Assembly: GCF_029203305.1 (NCBI RefSeq)
Contig: NC_089464.1
Coordinates: 434,001 to 498,000 of the forward strand
Origin: Yamadazyma tenuis
Taxonomy: Eukaryota; Ascomycota; Pichiomycetes; Serinales; Debaryomycetaceae
DNA length: 64,000 nt
Direction: 5' to 3'
A program made the position numbers and the translations under genes. The notes under the pieces were generated by a model, which saw nothing but the letters and a program-made list of their open reading frames with translations, had not been told where the DNA came from and searched no databases. Of the stretch, positions 1 to 14,773 are shown one piece after another (positions within the stretch are counted from its first letter, which is position 1; the number at the start of each line of letters is the position of its first letter).

Positions 1-142
1 TGTGCATTCCAGTGCTAATTAGCCAAACGCGCCAGCACGTTTTGATTGCGACCGGGTAATATTTTTCTCAAAATCTGCGCAGTGGGCGAGAAATCAAAAC
101 TTGTTCTTCTCTGAATCAATCGTACAAATACCATCAACATAA

Positions 143-1273
<1,131 letters not shown>

Positions 1274-1415
1274 ATATATATGACTGAACAATATATAAGT
1301 TTATCTTCCTTCCGCTCAAAGTTGTGGCATTGCACGACCATCGCCCTTCCTCAAAAAAACTGGGATGAGATGAGAAGAAAAAAAAATAGCTTTTGATTTG
1401 AGACCTTAAACAAAC

Positions 1416-3350
1416 ATGCAGCTTTCGTGGAAGGATATTCCGAGTGTTCCAAACACCAACGATATGTTGGATATTGTTCTTAATAGAACCCAACGTAAAA
1501 CTCCTACTGTGATAAGACCTGGATTCAAAATTACCAGAATTAGGGCATTTTACATGAGAAAAGTTAAGTTTACAGCTGAAGGTTTCAGTGAAAAGTTCAC
1601 TGATTTGTTAGCTGGTTTCCCAAACATTAATGACGTCCACCCTTTCCACAGAGATTTGATGGATACCTTGTATGAAAAGAATCATTATAAAATCTCCTTG
1701 GCTGCCGTTTCCAAAGCTAAAACTTTGATCGAACAAGTCTCCAGAGATTATAACAGATTATTAAAATTTGGTCAATCATTATATCAGTGTAAACAATTGA
1801 AAAGAGCTGCTTTGGGTAGAATGGCAACTATTGTTAAGAAGTTGAAGGATCCTTTGGTATATTTGGAACAAGTCAGACAACATTTAGGAAGATTGCCAAG
1901 TATTGACCCTAACACCAGAACTTTATTAATTTGCGGCTACCCTAACGTTGGTAAATCTTCCTTCTTAAAATGCATCACCAAGGCTGATGTCGAAGTTCAA
2001 CCATATGCTTTTACTACCAAATCCTTGTACGTTGGACATTTTGACTATAAGTACTTACGGTTCCAAGCTATTGATACCCCAGGTATTTTGGATAGACCTA
2101 CTGAAGATATGAACAACATCGAAATGCAAAGTATTTATGCTATTGCTCATTTAAGATCATGTGTTTTATACTTCATGGATTTGAGTGAACAGTGTGGATT
2201 CTCTATTGAAGCACAGGTTAAATTGTTTCATTCTATCAAACCATTATTTGCAAACAAATCGGTTATGATTGTGATGAATAAGTCCGATATTATTAAGTTT
2301 GAAGATTTGGATCAATCCAAACAAGAATTTTTGCAATCTTTATACGACTTGAAAGACATCGAAATCATGAACACCTCGTGTGTTGAAGAAGAAAATGTTA
2401 TGCAAGTGAGAAACCAAGCTTGTGAAAAGTTATTGGCGTCAAGAATCGAACAGAAATTGAAGGGTGCTGCTAGAGTCAGCAACGTCTTGAACAAAATCCA
2501 TGTTGCCAAACCAGCCCAAAGAGATGATCTTGATAGACCAGCATTTATTCCTGATAGTGTCAAGGAGTTGGAGAAGTATGATCCTTTGGATCCTAACAGA
2601 AGAAAGTTAGCCCGTGACATTGAAGCTGAGAATGGAGGTGCTGGTGTTTTCAGCATCAACTTAAAGGACAAATACTTGTTGGAAGACGAAGAGTGGAAGA
2701 ATGACGTTATGCCAGAAGTTTTGGACGGTAAGAATGTTTACGACTTTTTGGACGCTGATATTGCAGCTAAGTTGCAAGCTTTAGAAGAAGAAGAAGAAAA
2801 ATTAGAACAAGAAGGTTTCTACGATTCTGAATCTGATATTGAAGATGATGAAATTATCGATATCAAGGAAAAGGCCGAATGGATTAGAGATAAGCAAAAG
2901 AAGATGATTAACGAAGCTAGAAATAGAAAAGCTTTGAATAACAGAGCCATTATGCCAAGAGATAAGATTAAACGTTCTTTTGACGATATGGAAGAACATA
3001 TGTACACCATTGGACATGATACAACTGAATTGAGAAACAAGCAAGTCATCGCCAAGGCTCAAGGTGTTAAGAACCACAAGGGCATCAACATCAAAAAGAA
3101 ACTTCAAGATCTTGATGTTGATGTTGAAGAGCACATACGTAAAAAGAAGAGACCTGCCCATCAAAGTGATAGACTTAACGATGGTCTTACAAGTGAAGGT
3201 TTGAAGGAGAAGACAGAAAGACTCAACAAGGTGCAAAGAAGAGAAAGAAACAGACAAGGTAAGATTGGTGAATCTGATCATCATATCCCTACATTGTTGC
3301 CTAAGCATTTGAATTCGGGTAAACGTAGTTTCCTGGCTGATCGTCGTTAA
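1416..3350 (+). CDS. NOG1: Nucleolar GTP-binding protein Nog1
   Basis: Essential GTPase of 60S ribosome assembly that travels with pre-60S particles from nucleolus to cytoplasm. The 644 residues match the usual fungal length (about 647). The start MQLSWKDIPSVPN is the conserved Nog1 N-terminus. The G domain shows G1 GYPNVGKSS (residues 174-182), the switch region YAFTTKSL, G3 DTPGILDRP and G4 NKSD (288-291). A charged, lysine-rich C-terminal tail follows, ending in the PKHLNSGKR signature. One CTG codon lies five residues from the end and would be Ser in a CUG-Ser yeast. It is transcribed in the same direction as MNN9. Confidence 0.95.
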   Translation: MQLSWKDIPSVPNTNDMLDIVLNRTQRKTPTVIRPGFKITRIRAFYMRKVKFTAEGFSEKFTDLLAGFPNINDVHPFHRDLMDTLYEKNHYKISLAAVSKAKTLIEQVSRDYNRLLKFGQSLYQCKQLKRAALGRMATIVKKLKDPLVYLEQVRQHLGRLPSIDPNTRTLLICGYPNVGKSSFLKCITKADVEVQPYAFTTKSLYVGHFDYKYLRFQAIDTPGILDRPTEDMNNIEMQSIYAIAHLRSCVLYFMDLSEQCGFSIEAQVKLFHSIKPLFANKSVMIVMNKSDIIKFEDLDQSKQEFLQSLYDLKDIEIMNTSCVEEENVMQVRNQACEKLLASRIEQKLKGAARVSNVLNKIHVAKPAQRDDLDRPAFIPDSVKELEKYDPLDPNRRKLARDIEAENGGAGVFSINLKDKYLLEDEEWKNDVMPEVLDGKNVYDFLDADIAAKLQALEEEEEKLEQEGFYDSESDIEDDEIIDIKEKAEWIRDKQKKMINEARNRKALNNRAIMPRDKIKRSFDDMEEHMYTIGHDTTELRNKQVIAKAQGVKNHKGINIKKKLQDLDVDVEEHIRKKKRPAHQSDRLNDGLTSEGLKEKTERLNKVQRRERNRQGKIGESDHHIPTLLPKHLNSGKRSFLADRR

Positions 3351-4143
3351 GCGCATTCGTTATCTTTAGTTTTATTTTCACATTTTAGGCATTTATCTTA
3401 TCAGAACCATTGGCGTGGTTAATGACAACTATGGAGTTGAATATATATTTTGAACAATACATACGTAATATTGATTGGGTAGCAAGTTGTCTGAGACCTT
3501 ACCTCTAGTACAACTTTTATGATAAGCTTGGGAACTAGTTGCCAAACATAAATTTTACATACCCACTGCTATTTCCTGCTTGAAAAGCCAGCGATTAAGA
3601 GAACTTGGATAGTAAAGATAGTGGTAATGTGGAGGTTTGATTTGGAAACTGGTATTTTTACATTGTTTCCATATCACATTATTTTCGGCTGCTGGGTGAA
3701 CCAAACGACAGATACAGGAGCATCAAAGGAGTATTTATGTATTTGAACTTATCAAAGATGACTGGCGTAGAGGCTATTCCATAGTGGGCCTGTCAAATAT
3801 GAAACTTGTGTCAGTTCTCTGTGGCTATCCCAGCGCAAAATAAAAGACCCACAAAAATAAAGCCACAAAATCACAAAATGGTCTTGCGCAGATTAGATAA
3901 GGGTAATTCAAAAAAACTCAGATTAGCCCTAATAGGAATTGACTCATTATCAGGACCACCTCCTGAAACTCTGGCAAATATTTTACCTAGCTTTGAAGCT
4001 CAAGTACAAGTGTAAGTTGGAACTAGCCTCAAGTTTTAACTCTAGCAGAACCTTTCATAACTTTTATTTGCTGTACTGCTTCCATTTTCCTTCTATCTGA
4101 TCCCTAAAACCCTTTTTCAATATTTGCTCGACCTAATTTCAAT
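3351..4143. other. Intergenic region with one doubtful short ORF
   Basis: About 790 bp between NOG1 and the CCCH gene. It has an ATG-started ORF of 45 codons at 3878-4015 (basic start, then a PPPET stretch). The ORF could be an upstream ORF of the CCCH gene or chance. A GTAAGT overlaps its stop codon, but no TACTAAC branch point and no joining frame into the next ATG were found, so splicing is not supported. No RNA gene was seen. Confidence 0.35.
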
Positions 4144-5421
4144 ATGAATGTTGGTATCGAAGCAACCAATGTTCCCTTTTTAAATAAGAGATCTGGGAAC
4201 CTCCACTCCCATTCAAGTAATGGTAGCACTCCCAAAGACTTGAATCCATTCGATTTCACTGCTTTGAGTTCAAAATTACCTCCTAACACCGGCCCTCCTG
4301 GAACTGTGCCGGTATCTTCCAATGGATCCAATTCGAATAAGAATTTGAGCCACGTTCCTTGTAAGTTTTACAAACAAGGTATATGCCAAGCTGGATCATC
4401 TTGTCCATTCAGTCACAACTTGGATGGAACCTTGGGAGCTGACAAATTACCCTGTAAGTACTTCCAAAAGGGTAATTGTAAGTTTGGATTGAAATGCGCT
4501 TTAGCCCACTTCTTACCAGACGGAACCCGAGTCAATTCCAAAGGATATATGAATGGAGGTAAGAAGTCGAACGGAAACTCGTCCCATTCCGGAAACTATA
4601 ACTCAAATTCGTCGGTGTCAATATCTCTGTTCCAAACCCAGCCAATTGATATTGGCAACTTCAACAAAAACGTGAATTCTCCCAACAAGTCCGCTAATGG
4701 TAATTTGGGGAGCAATAATAACGGATCATCTCAGTCATCTAGAGTGTCCCAGACAATAAATTATACTCCGACCTCATCATCGATGTCTTTGGAGAACAAT
4801 ACCCAGGCCAGTTTCAACTCAGCGCTCAATTATTCTACTTCAGTTTATTCCCACCATGCCGGTTCTATCAATGTGGGCTCGTACGGAGTGACAGGTACTT
4901 TGACACCTAGTAGTAATCCCGTTACTACAACTACCCCAAGAAGTGCATTTGCTTCTACGAACGCGTTTGGATCGCTTTCTGCAAGTACCTCCCCAATTGG
5001 ATTAACGCAAGACTTGTCAAACTCTCCTCAACAGTCAAACTTTTTCAGCAAGAATCAACCCATCTCATATTCTCCTACGAACAATCTCAGTTTGCAAATT
5101 TCGAGGTCGTTTTCTTCAAAGCTTCCAGCGTCTCATGGATCTTTTAGTTCGTACCTCAATGTCTTTAGTGAGTCTGCAATCATAGATGATGAAATTAAAG
5201 ACACTGTTGACGACGGTTTTTTTGAAGAAGATTACGTTCCTGCATCTTTAGGAGATGATATTTTGACTCCACAACAAGTTCAAAGACGAGATTCAAGGTC
5301 CCAGTCAGGAACTTTATTGGTAAGACCTATTTTTAAAACAAGGGACAGTAAATTTGACAACGAATATGATGAACAAAAGAAATCTGTATTCGTACAAGAT
5401 GATGTTTTCTTAATGGAATGA
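4144..5421 (+). CDS. LEE1: Tandem CCCH zinc-finger protein, Lee1-like
   Basis: A 425-residue protein with two adjacent CCCH fingers, each spaced C-x7-C-x5-C-x3-H, at residues 73-91 (CKFYKQGICQAGSSCPFSH) and 104-122 (CKYFQKGNCKFGLKCALAH). The CQAG..CPFSH and CKFGLKCALAHFLPDG blocks are those of the fungal Lee1 family, whose molecular role is poorly known; such fingers usually bind RNA. The rest is low-complexity Ser/Asn/Thr/Gly sequence, with an acidic patch near 345-375 and a DSR-rich C-terminus. It is longer than baker's yeast Lee1 (301) because of the Ser/Asn-rich middle. The ATG at 4144 is the first in frame. The symbol is by family and orthology is not proved. Confidence 0.72.
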   Translation: MNVGIEATNVPFLNKRSGNLHSHSSNGSTPKDLNPFDFTALSSKLPPNTGPPGTVPVSSNGSNSNKNLSHVPCKFYKQGICQAGSSCPFSHNLDGTLGADKLPCKYFQKGNCKFGLKCALAHFLPDGTRVNSKGYMNGGKKSNGNSSHSGNYNSNSSVSISLFQTQPIDIGNFNKNVNSPNKSANGNLGSNNNGSSQSSRVSQTINYTPTSSSMSLENNTQASFNSALNYSTSVYSHHAGSINVGSYGVTGTLTPSSNPVTTTTPRSAFASTNAFGSLSASTSPIGLTQDLSNSPQQSNFFSKNQPISYSPTNNLSLQISRSFSSKLPASHGSFSSYLNVFSESAIIDDEIKDTVDDGFFEEDYVPASLGDDILTPQQVQRRDSRSQSGTLLVRPIFKTRDSKFDNEYDEQKKSVFVQDDVFLME

Positions 5422-5606
5422 TTTATTTGGTAATATGATGAAGCTTTTGTTGGTTTGGGATTCTCTTGGGAATGGTAATTTGGATTTGAAAAGGGATCAA
5501 CTTTGGTAATACAAAGAAAACAAGAAGTTGGTTGGTTTGGTTTAGTTAGATAACTTATATTGTATATGTTTTAGAAGTTTAATTGTTTTTTGATATATAC
5601 AAATAT

Positions 5607-6518
5607 TTACAGGTTTACGGTTTTTGGATTGGCTCTAAAGATATCTGAAGTTTGTCTTTGAAACTCTTGCATAGCTCTGGTTTCCTGAAAGTTAAGGTCA
5701 GGTTGGATACCTCTTATATTGTCAGAGTCAAAGATCTTTCCAACCAATACTAACTCATCACTGAAAGGGTTCAACGTGTAGACCAAATTGTCAGATACTT
5801 CCTTTTCGGTTTCTTTCGTATCTTTTCCGTTGGTAAATGTTACCTTTTGCTTGGTTTTCACCTTTATCACCATTTGGACGTAGGTAGTAACATCATTTCC
5901 ATCCGGTAAAATAGTAAAAGAACTGACTTTAGGATTCTCTTCTATAGAGAGAAGTTCCCACTTCAACTTTCCAATATCAGGAAACGATTTTGCTCTTTCA
6001 ACTAAGCTCTGGGTGACTAAGGTACCAGTATTACCTTCCAATTTCAAGTTCAAAAACTTTTGCCTCCTTTCCTTTGGCAAAGAACAGCCTTGAGCAAATG
6101 CCTTGTTGGTTCTAACAAACTTCTCCATCGCATCTTCTTTCCAATTATTGAATCTGAGCTTCAACTTTGTATCCTGCTTGAATTTCACAATATTGTATGT
6201 ATTGATAGCAAAGGCACCCAATCTTCTGAACAATAAACGGTGCCAACATAGAACTGAATATTGGGTTAACTTAGGTGGAACGTAAAAGTCTGCAATGGTA
6301 GCTATGCTCTTTACTGGAATTTGAGAGATATCGGTTTGAGTTTTGGTTTTCTTCTTCGGTTTGACTTCCAGGCCTGAAGCATAGGTCCTGAATCCTAATA
6401 ACAAAGGTTGTATCCCTCTATGCTTATGGACTACGCATGAACCTCCTATTTTAATCATTTGTGGCGTGGATCTGAGTTCCAAATTTTTCAAACTGAGAAA
6501 ATGGCGCTCTCTGACCAT
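5607..6518 (-). CDS. MBA1: Mitochondrial ribosome receptor Mba1
   Basis: Likely Mba1, a matrix-side inner-membrane protein that docks mitochondrial ribosomes near Oxa1 for co-translational membrane insertion (Tim44/mL45-like fold). The N-terminus has a basic, mostly uncharged presequence ending near RTYASG. Next come the FYVPPKLTQY and HRLLFRRLGAFAINTYNI segments typical of the family, a helical basic stretch, and a C-terminal beta-rich domain with TYVQMVIKVKTKQ. Two starts are possible. Met1 at 6518 gives 303 residues. Met21 at 6458 gives 283 residues with a cleaner mitochondrial presequence and a length nearer the family (278), so it may be the true start. The gene is divergent from ELP3 with only 62 bp between the outer ATGs. 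Confidence 0.78.
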   Translation of the reverse strand: MVRERHFLSLKNLELRSTPQMIKIGGSCVVHKHRGIQPLLLGFRTYASGLEVKPKKKTKTQTDISQIPVKSIATIADFYVPPKLTQYSVLCWHRLLFRRLGAFAINTYNIVKFKQDTKLKLRFNNWKEDAMEKFVRTNKAFAQGCSLPKERRQKFLNLKLEGNTGTLVTQSLVERAKSFPDIGKLKWELLSIEENPKVSSFTILPDGNDVTTYVQMVIKVKTKQKVTFTNGKDTKETEKEVSDNLVYTLNPFSDELVLVGKIFDSDNIRGIQPDLNFQETRAMQEFQRQTSDIFRANPKTVNL

Positions 6519-6580
6519 GCACTTCTTTTAGTGCATTAAAAAATTTTTGAGATGAGAAATAAACCATCAATCCTAAAGCA

Positions 6581-8314
6581 ATGCCATCGGTGCAACAAGT
6601 TCAAGTCCAACGACAACAAACTCAGGTTGGGAATAATGGCAAAAAAAAGCTTGCACCTGAGAAGGAAAGATTTATACAATGTTGTGGAGATGTTTCACTC
6701 GAATTAGTTTCAAGCTTGAAGAGCTCAAAAGATATCAACTTAAATGGATTGATTAGCAGATATGCTAAAAAATACAAATTAAAACAACAGCCTAGGTTAA
6801 CTGATATCATCTCCTCCATTCCTGATCAGTATAAAAAGTACTTGATACCTAAGTTAAAGGCCAAACCCGTGAGGACAGCTTCAGGTATAGCTGTGGTTGC
6901 TGTCATGTGTAAACCTCATAGATGTCCTCATATTGCGTACACTGGAAACATTTGTGTTTACTGTCCAGGTGGTCCTGATTCTGATTTTGAGTATTCTACT
7001 CAGTCTTATACGGGATATGAGCCAACCTCTATGAGAGCTATTAGAGCTAGGTACGATCCCTATGAACAAGCAAGGGGAAGAGTTGAACAATTGAGACAAT
7101 TGGGACATTCCATTGATAAAGTCGAATATATTATCATGGGTGGTACCTTTATGTCATTATCAATTGATTATAGAGAATCTTTCATCACCCAGCTCCACAA
7201 TGCATTAACCGGTTTTAATGGAAAAGACATTGATGAAGCCATCAAATATTCCCAACAATCTCAAACAAAATGTGTGGGTATAACTATTGAGACTAGACCT
7301 GATTACTGTACTTCTACACATTTAAGTGATATGTTGCGTTATGGATGTACCAGACTAGAAATTGGGGTTCAGTCTTGTTATGAAGATGTTGCTAGAGATT
7401 CAAATAGAGGACATACAGTTAAATCTGTATGCGAAACGTTTGCCGTTGCCAAGGATGCTGGCTATAAAATTGTGAGTCATATGATGCCTGATTTACCTAA
7501 CGTTGGTATGGAAAGAGATCTAGAACAATTTATTGAGTATTTTGAAAATCCAAATTTCAGAACCGATGGCTTGAAGATATATCCAACCTTAGTGATAAGA
7601 GGAACTGGTCTTTATGAGTTATGGAAAAAGGGTTTATACAAGTCATATAATGCCAATGCATTGATTGATTTGGTGGCCAGGATATTGGCATTGGTTCCTC
7701 CATGGACAAGAATCTACAGAGTTCAAAGAGATATTCCCATGCCATTAGTGACCTCTGGTGTTGAAAATGGTAACTTGAGAGAATTAGCTTTGGCTAGAAT
7801 GAAAGATTTCGGAACTTCTTGCAGGGATGTCAGAACCAGAGAAGTGGGTATTCAAGAAGTACACCATAAGGTTGTTCCTGACCAAGTAGAGTTCATTAGA
7901 AGAGACTATTATGCTAATGGTGGATGGGAAACTTTCTTAAGTTACGAGGATCCTAAACAAGATATTTTGATTGGCCTTCTAAGATTGAGGAAAGCATCTA
8001 AGAAGTACACTTATAGAGAAGAGTTCACTAAGCAGCCAACTTCTATCGTTAGAGAATTACACGTTTATGGTTCGGTGGTCCCTTTACATTCGAGAGATCC
8101 AAGAAAGTTTCAGCATCAAGGCTTTGGAACTTTGTTGATGGAAGAAGCAGAAAGAATCGCTATAGAAGAACATGGCTCTCGGAAAATTAGTGTGATTGCT
8201 GGTGTTGGTGTCAGAAACTATTATTCGAGGTTAGGATATGAATTGGATGGGCCTTATATGTCCAAAATGATAGGTACAGATGAAGTCGATGACGAAGATG
8301 AGGACGAATACTAA
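6581..8314 (+). CDS. ELP3: Elongator catalytic subunit Elp3
   Basis: Catalytic subunit of Elongator, which starts the cm5/mcm5 modification of wobble uridine in tRNA. The 577 residues contain a radical-SAM domain with cysteines in [13 protein letters not shown] (first Cys at residue 110) and NICVYCPGG, followed by the diagnostic [13 protein letters not shown] and MMPDLPNVG blocks. A GNAT-type acetyl-CoA domain occupies the end, with [13 protein letters not shown] near residue 511 and [10 protein letters not shown]. The C-terminus is an acidic [10 protein letters not shown] tail. The conserved core is almost unchanged from other fungi. I saw no CTG codon on reading the frame. It shares a very short divergent promoter with MBA1. 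Confidence 0.96.
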   Translation: MPSVQQVQVQRQQTQVGNNGKKKLAPEKERFIQCCGDVSLELVSSLKSSKDINLNGLISRYAKKYKLKQQPRLTDIISSIPDQYKKYLIPKLKAKPVRTASGIAVVAVMCKPHRCPHIAYTGNICVYCPGGPDSDFEYSTQSYTGYEPTSMRAIRARYDPYEQARGRVEQLRQLGHSIDKVEYIIMGGTFMSLSIDYRESFITQLHNALTGFNGKDIDEAIKYSQQSQTKCVGITIETRPDYCTSTHLSDMLRYGCTRLEIGVQSCYEDVARDSNRGHTVKSVCETFAVAKDAGYKIVSHMMPDLPNVGMERDLEQFIEYFENPNFRTDGLKIYPTLVIRGTGLYELWKKGLYKSYNANALIDLVARILALVPPWTRIYRVQRDIPMPLVTSGVENGNLRELALARMKDFGTSCRDVRTREVGIQEVHHKVVPDQVEFIRRDYYANGGWETFLSYEDPKQDILIGLLRLRKASKKYTYREEFTKQPTSIVRELHVYGSVVPLHSRDPRKFQHQGFGTLLMEEAERIAIEEHGSRKISVIAGVGVRNYYSRLGYELDGPYMSKMIGTDEVDDEDEDEY

Positions 8315-8527
8315 TGAAAAAAATGGGACTTCAGTATAACTTATGTACATAAATGAAAGTCATAGAAGATACACAGGAAGCATTTTTATATGTTCATAGT
8401 TATCAGAACGTCTTGATATTAGTTATAATGAAAATAATGGTTACAATCTAAACTCTGATAAAATGGCATACGCAGTTAAACTAAAAGTACAATAATCATA
8501 TGGGAAATTTGCAAATATAATACAACA

Positions 8528-11157
<2,630 letters not shown>

Positions 11158-12563
11158 TTACTTGAACACTTTACCATCGACAATTTCTTTCTTTTCACCG
11201 TTGATTTCAACTGGTTCATCCCAAGCCAACATGTTGTTAATGAAAGACTTATCAGCAGCACTGGAGGCATCAAGCTTCTTGAATTCATAAGATTCCCAAT
11301 CTGGAGCAACGTTGACAGCTGGTACATAATCTTGACCTCTGACCAAGAAGAAACCGGTAATACCGTTGTTGTTGTTTTCACCATAAACAACAGCAGTACC
11401 AAACAAATATTTAGTAGAGCCTAATAATCTAGAGAAAAAACCGCCAGCCAAGTTGTTGGACATGAAGGTCAAAGTCAACTCGTCGTTGTACATGTAGTCA
11501 AATTTCCACAAACTCCACTCTTCGGGGTTGTACATGTTTTCCCAGAACCAAGGAACGGCCTTCTCTCTGGTGTCTTCGTTAGAGTAAACTCTCTTCCATT
11601 CATCAATTGGCGTCTTGGATTTACCCAAGGCTTCCAATGGGTGTTTTGCCTTTGGAGTTGGGGCATCTTCAGTAGTTTCAGCCGCAGGCTTCTTTTCGGC
11701 AGCAGGCTTCTTTTCAGCTTGCTTCTTTTCCTTCTTTGGAGGAACGTATTCAACTGCCTTTTCTGGGAACTCAAAGCCTTCAAAAGCGCTACTGAGATAG
11801 TCCGTGGCAATAATAGTCTTAAACCACTTGGTAACATTAGGATAAGAAGCTCTTTCGGTTTTACCGAATACCTTACCGAAAACTCTGTAGAAGGATTGGG
11901 CAAACAACAAGTCGGCAAAAGTGATTCTGTCGCCAACCAAGTAAGTGAAGTCATACAATCTAGATTCAACGAGTTGACAGTATTTGTTGAGGTTAGCTTT
12001 ACCAGTGTCGATTATTTTCTTGTTGTAAGGAACTTTTCCAACAATACCGGCAAAGGAGTCGGTAACAGAAGCCATAAAGTCAGAATTAGCAAATGAAGCC
12101 CATTTCAAAATGGAAGCAAATTCCTCATCAGTGCTTCCTAATAATGGGCTTTTTGGATCAGCCTTTTTGATCACTACACATTGTTAGTATATTTTCGCTT
12201 TGGAAATAAAATGATTTTTCGATTTGACACTTGGTTGATTTCAGAATAAAAGATCCTCGACATGGTTTATTAAGACAGGGATAACTGTTTAAATATGAAG
12301 ATTTCTCATCACAATACAACTGTACTAGTGTGTGGTAGTTCATTAAGTGAAAGGGTTAACATACAGTAAATAGAAACAGCAATGGTTTCAGTCAACTTGA
12401 ATCCGTCAGCGCCCAAGAAAGCTGGATATTTCTTCAATGGGAAGTTCTTTTCATAAGTAGCATCAGCCTTAGAGATCTTAATATCCAAGCCAAAGTGCTT
12501 GACTAACGCAACTGGAAGAAGTGTTCTAGTGACGTCGGCGGTGTATAAGGTACCAAGAGACAT
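11158..12563 (-). CDS. TEF4: Translation elongation factor eEF1B gamma (two exons)
   Basis: Gamma subunit of the eEF1B exchange complex that recharges eEF1A with GTP. The gene is split: exon 1 is 12563-12365 (66 codons plus 1 nt), exon 2 is 12173-11158, and the join gives 404 residues (baker's yeast paralogues 412-415). The start MSLGTLYTADVTRTLLP and FPLKKYPAFLG are the thioredoxin-like half of a GST domain. The GST C-domain runs to about residue 215, followed by a Lys/Ala-rich linker (KKEKKQAEKKPAAEKK). The conserved C-terminal domain starts at KHPLEALGKS and ends EIVDGKVFK. Splicing restores AVSIYLIKKADP across the junction. Whether it is the TEF4 or CAM1 (TEF3) orthologue cannot be decided; this may be the only copy. 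Confidence 0.93.
12174..12364 (-). other. Spliceosomal intron of the eEF1B gamma gene
   Basis: 191-nt intron with 5' splice site GTATGT, branch point TACTAAC and acceptor TAG 10 nt downstream of the branch point, all read on the minus strand. Removing it joins the two exons in frame inside the GST domain. Confidence 0.93.
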
Positions 12564-12718
12564 TTCGTGGGTTCTTTATTAACTGAGATGAAAGTGAAAA
12601 AAATTTTCCTCCGTTGAGAAAAGTCGCTGCTTATTTCGAAAAGGTGTGTGGCGGCTCACATAATCGTTTTATTTCTGGAAAGTTTGCAGCTTCTTCGATA
12701 TCTTTTTATAATACATAA

Positions 12719-14773
12719 CTATTTGAGCATCCAACCAAAATGGCCAATCCATACACGTTTCTGAGAGTCAGTGATCATGGAATTGTTAATCACCTCAAAA
12801 GTGCTATTGAGACTAGCAGTTAGATTTGTGTCGCCATTTTCTTGTGCTTGTAATTTTAAAGGATTTGTATCACCTTGCTCCAAAGCTAGAAGTAGGTACT
12901 TACTCAATAAAACAATCAAGGTCAATTGATCATTCGGGAATATAATGTTGGAATGAAATGCTGGATATTGTGGTATTTCAAAATTGTTCTTGATATCAAA
13001 TGTCTTAAAAGCAGGAAACTTTGATGAATAGTCTAACCTCATTAAGTACCAGAATATTCTTCTCAACTTCAGAGCATTGGAAGTGAACTGATCATCAATT
13101 TGGGGGAAATCAAAATCAAAAAAGTCTGAGAACAAGTTCTGAACCTCAAAATAATTGAGTTTTTTGATAGTTGCGTACTCCTCGTGATTATATTCAATAT
13201 CCTCTTCCATATCCTCTTCCCAAGCAGCAGAATCTATACTTGATGGAGAGGAATATTCCAAGCCTGTAGGTGACAAGCCAGGCTCTTTCTTTAGGCCTTG
13301 TGCAGCTTGGAGGGCACCATTTGCGTCTCCATCCAAGTCGAAGCTTTCGTTAGTGTCATTATCTCTATTATTGTCCTCTTTAGATTCGAGAACATCGTCA
13401 TTAGGGGTATCATTGTTGGAGTATTGGTGGGACTCGATATTCTTATTGATTAAAAACTTCAATATTGAAGTCGATTGTAAGCAGCTAACCAATACTGCGG
13501 ATCTAAGCTTCCTCTGCTTGGTTGAAGAAGTGTGAAAAAGCTTGTACACTGATTTGTTGAAAATACGAGCCTGGTTGTTGAATACCACGTGAATATCATT
13601 GAGATCATTCTGAAATACTATGCGGTTTAACAACTTCAATAGGATCAATACAATCGATATGAATAGAATTTCGAATAACTTCACATTATCCATGCTCACT
13701 GGAAGCTTTCGTGAAAAATGAAAAAGCTTCAATTGAGTACGATAGATGTTACCAGAATGATCCCATTGACCCACGTTTTCAAGTGAACAGTTTAACAAGC
13801 ACTCCATCAAGAATGTATTTCCCACTACTTGTGTGTTCTCCATATGATTATTCACCAAACTAACACAATACGAAGGTACCAAACTCTTCCAGATATTCAA
13901 CTCATTGAATAAGTCCAAAAGCCAATAGTAACGTTCAAAGTCCATGAGCCTGATGAATTTATGTACATCAAATTCAAAGTTCGGGTTATCGAATATAATT
14001 TTGCTGCTTGATAAGTTAGGAAGCTCCACTTCATGCTGAGGCTTTACCAAGAAGTTTTGAATGCTGAATGTAGAAGACATGTTAGGCATTTCAAGTGTAC
14101 TCATCAAGTCTTCACTAAAAAATGGACTATCGATCGAAGTCTGAGGCCTTGGAGCAGTAAATCCTCCTGACATATCTTCATTGGAGAGTCTTGAATGCGG
14201 CCGGGAGCTCAAACGATACTTATTAAGGGGACCTTTGTTCACCTTCTCATCCAAGACGCCTAAATCGTCGTCGAGTTTCACACCTTCAATTTGAGGGCTG
14301 TTTGAGACAAGTGCGGCTCTTGTATCTCCTGCACTTTTGCTTCTTCCACCATTTGGCACACTGCCATTTGGAAGACTACGATTCCCCAGTATAAACTCAC
14401 CCGAGAATTCGCCATCAAGTAATGATATTCCTGTTCCATTTTCACATTCCATTTTGAAGATTTCATCACTCTCTTTTAAATCCTCTTTTGAATGTAACCC
14501 AAGGTAAGGCCTGTAGTGCCTCTTCCCATCATATAACTTAGCAATTGTTACTGACTGGTCCAATATTCTAAATGACTTTCCTAACTGAACGTCATCATTA
14601 GGGTCATAGAAGCTATACTGAATGAAGTTGAGCCTTACACCTCTATAGCACTTTCTCAGCGACTTAATACAATTCTGACAAACAGGTAACTGTTCATCAC
14701 ACTTCATATGTCTGTCTCTGCATGTTAAACATCCTGAACGAGTTCTTCTTTTAACAGGACGTGCTTTCCCCAT
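12719..14773 (-). CDS. Zn(II)2Cys6 transcription factor
   Basis: A 684-residue fungal regulator. The binuclear zinc cluster is at the extreme N-terminus, with cysteines spaced CX2CX6CX6CX2CX6C starting at Cys15 (GCLTCRDRHMKCDE), preceded by a basic stretch (KARPVKRRTR). Directly after it comes YRGVRLNFIQYSFYDPND, a block that some fungal Zn2Cys6 proteins share. The middle is Ser/Asp-rich. The C-terminal half is helical and hydrophobic, in the style of a fungal-specific regulatory domain, with an acidic DEDMEEDIEYNHEEY-like patch. I do not recognise the target pathway. A TGACTCA (Gcn4-type) site lies upstream near 14877, which might link it to amino-acid control. Confidence 0.85.
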   Translation of the reverse strand: MGKARPVKRRTRSGCLTCRDRHMKCDEQLPVCQNCIKSLRKCYRGVRLNFIQYSFYDPNDDVQLGKSFRILDQSVTIAKLYDGKRHYRPYLGLHSKEDLKESDEIFKMECENGTGISLLDGEFSGEFILGNRSLPNGSVPNGGRSKSAGDTRAALVSNSPQIEGVKLDDDLGVLDEKVNKGPLNKYRLSSRPHSRLSNEDMSGGFTAPRPQTSIDSPFFSEDLMSTLEMPNMSSTFSIQNFLVKPQHEVELPNLSSSKIIFDNPNFEFDVHKFIRLMDFERYYWLLDLFNELNIWKSLVPSYCVSLVNNHMENTQVVGNTFLMECLLNCSLENVGQWDHSGNIYRTQLKLFHFSRKLPVSMDNVKLFEILFISIVLILLKLLNRIVFQNDLNDIHVVFNNQARIFNKSVYKLFHTSSTKQRKLRSAVLVSCLQSTSILKFLINKNIESHQYSNNDTPNDDVLESKEDNNRDNDTNESFDLDGDANGALQAAQGLKKEPGLSPTGLEYSSPSSIDSAAWEEDMEEDIEYNHEEYATIKKLNYFEVQNLFSDFFDFDFPQIDDQFTSNALKLRRIFWYLMRLDYSSKFPAFKTFDIKNNFEIPQYPAFHSNIIFPNDQLTLIVLLSKYLLLALEQGDTNPLKLQAQENGDTNLTASLNSTFEVINNSMITDSQKRVWIGHFGWMLK

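Noticed and set aside
3806..4015. Short ORF as first exon of the CCCH gene
   Set aside because: A GTAAGT overlaps its stop, but no branch point, acceptor or compatible phase leads into the ATG at 4144.
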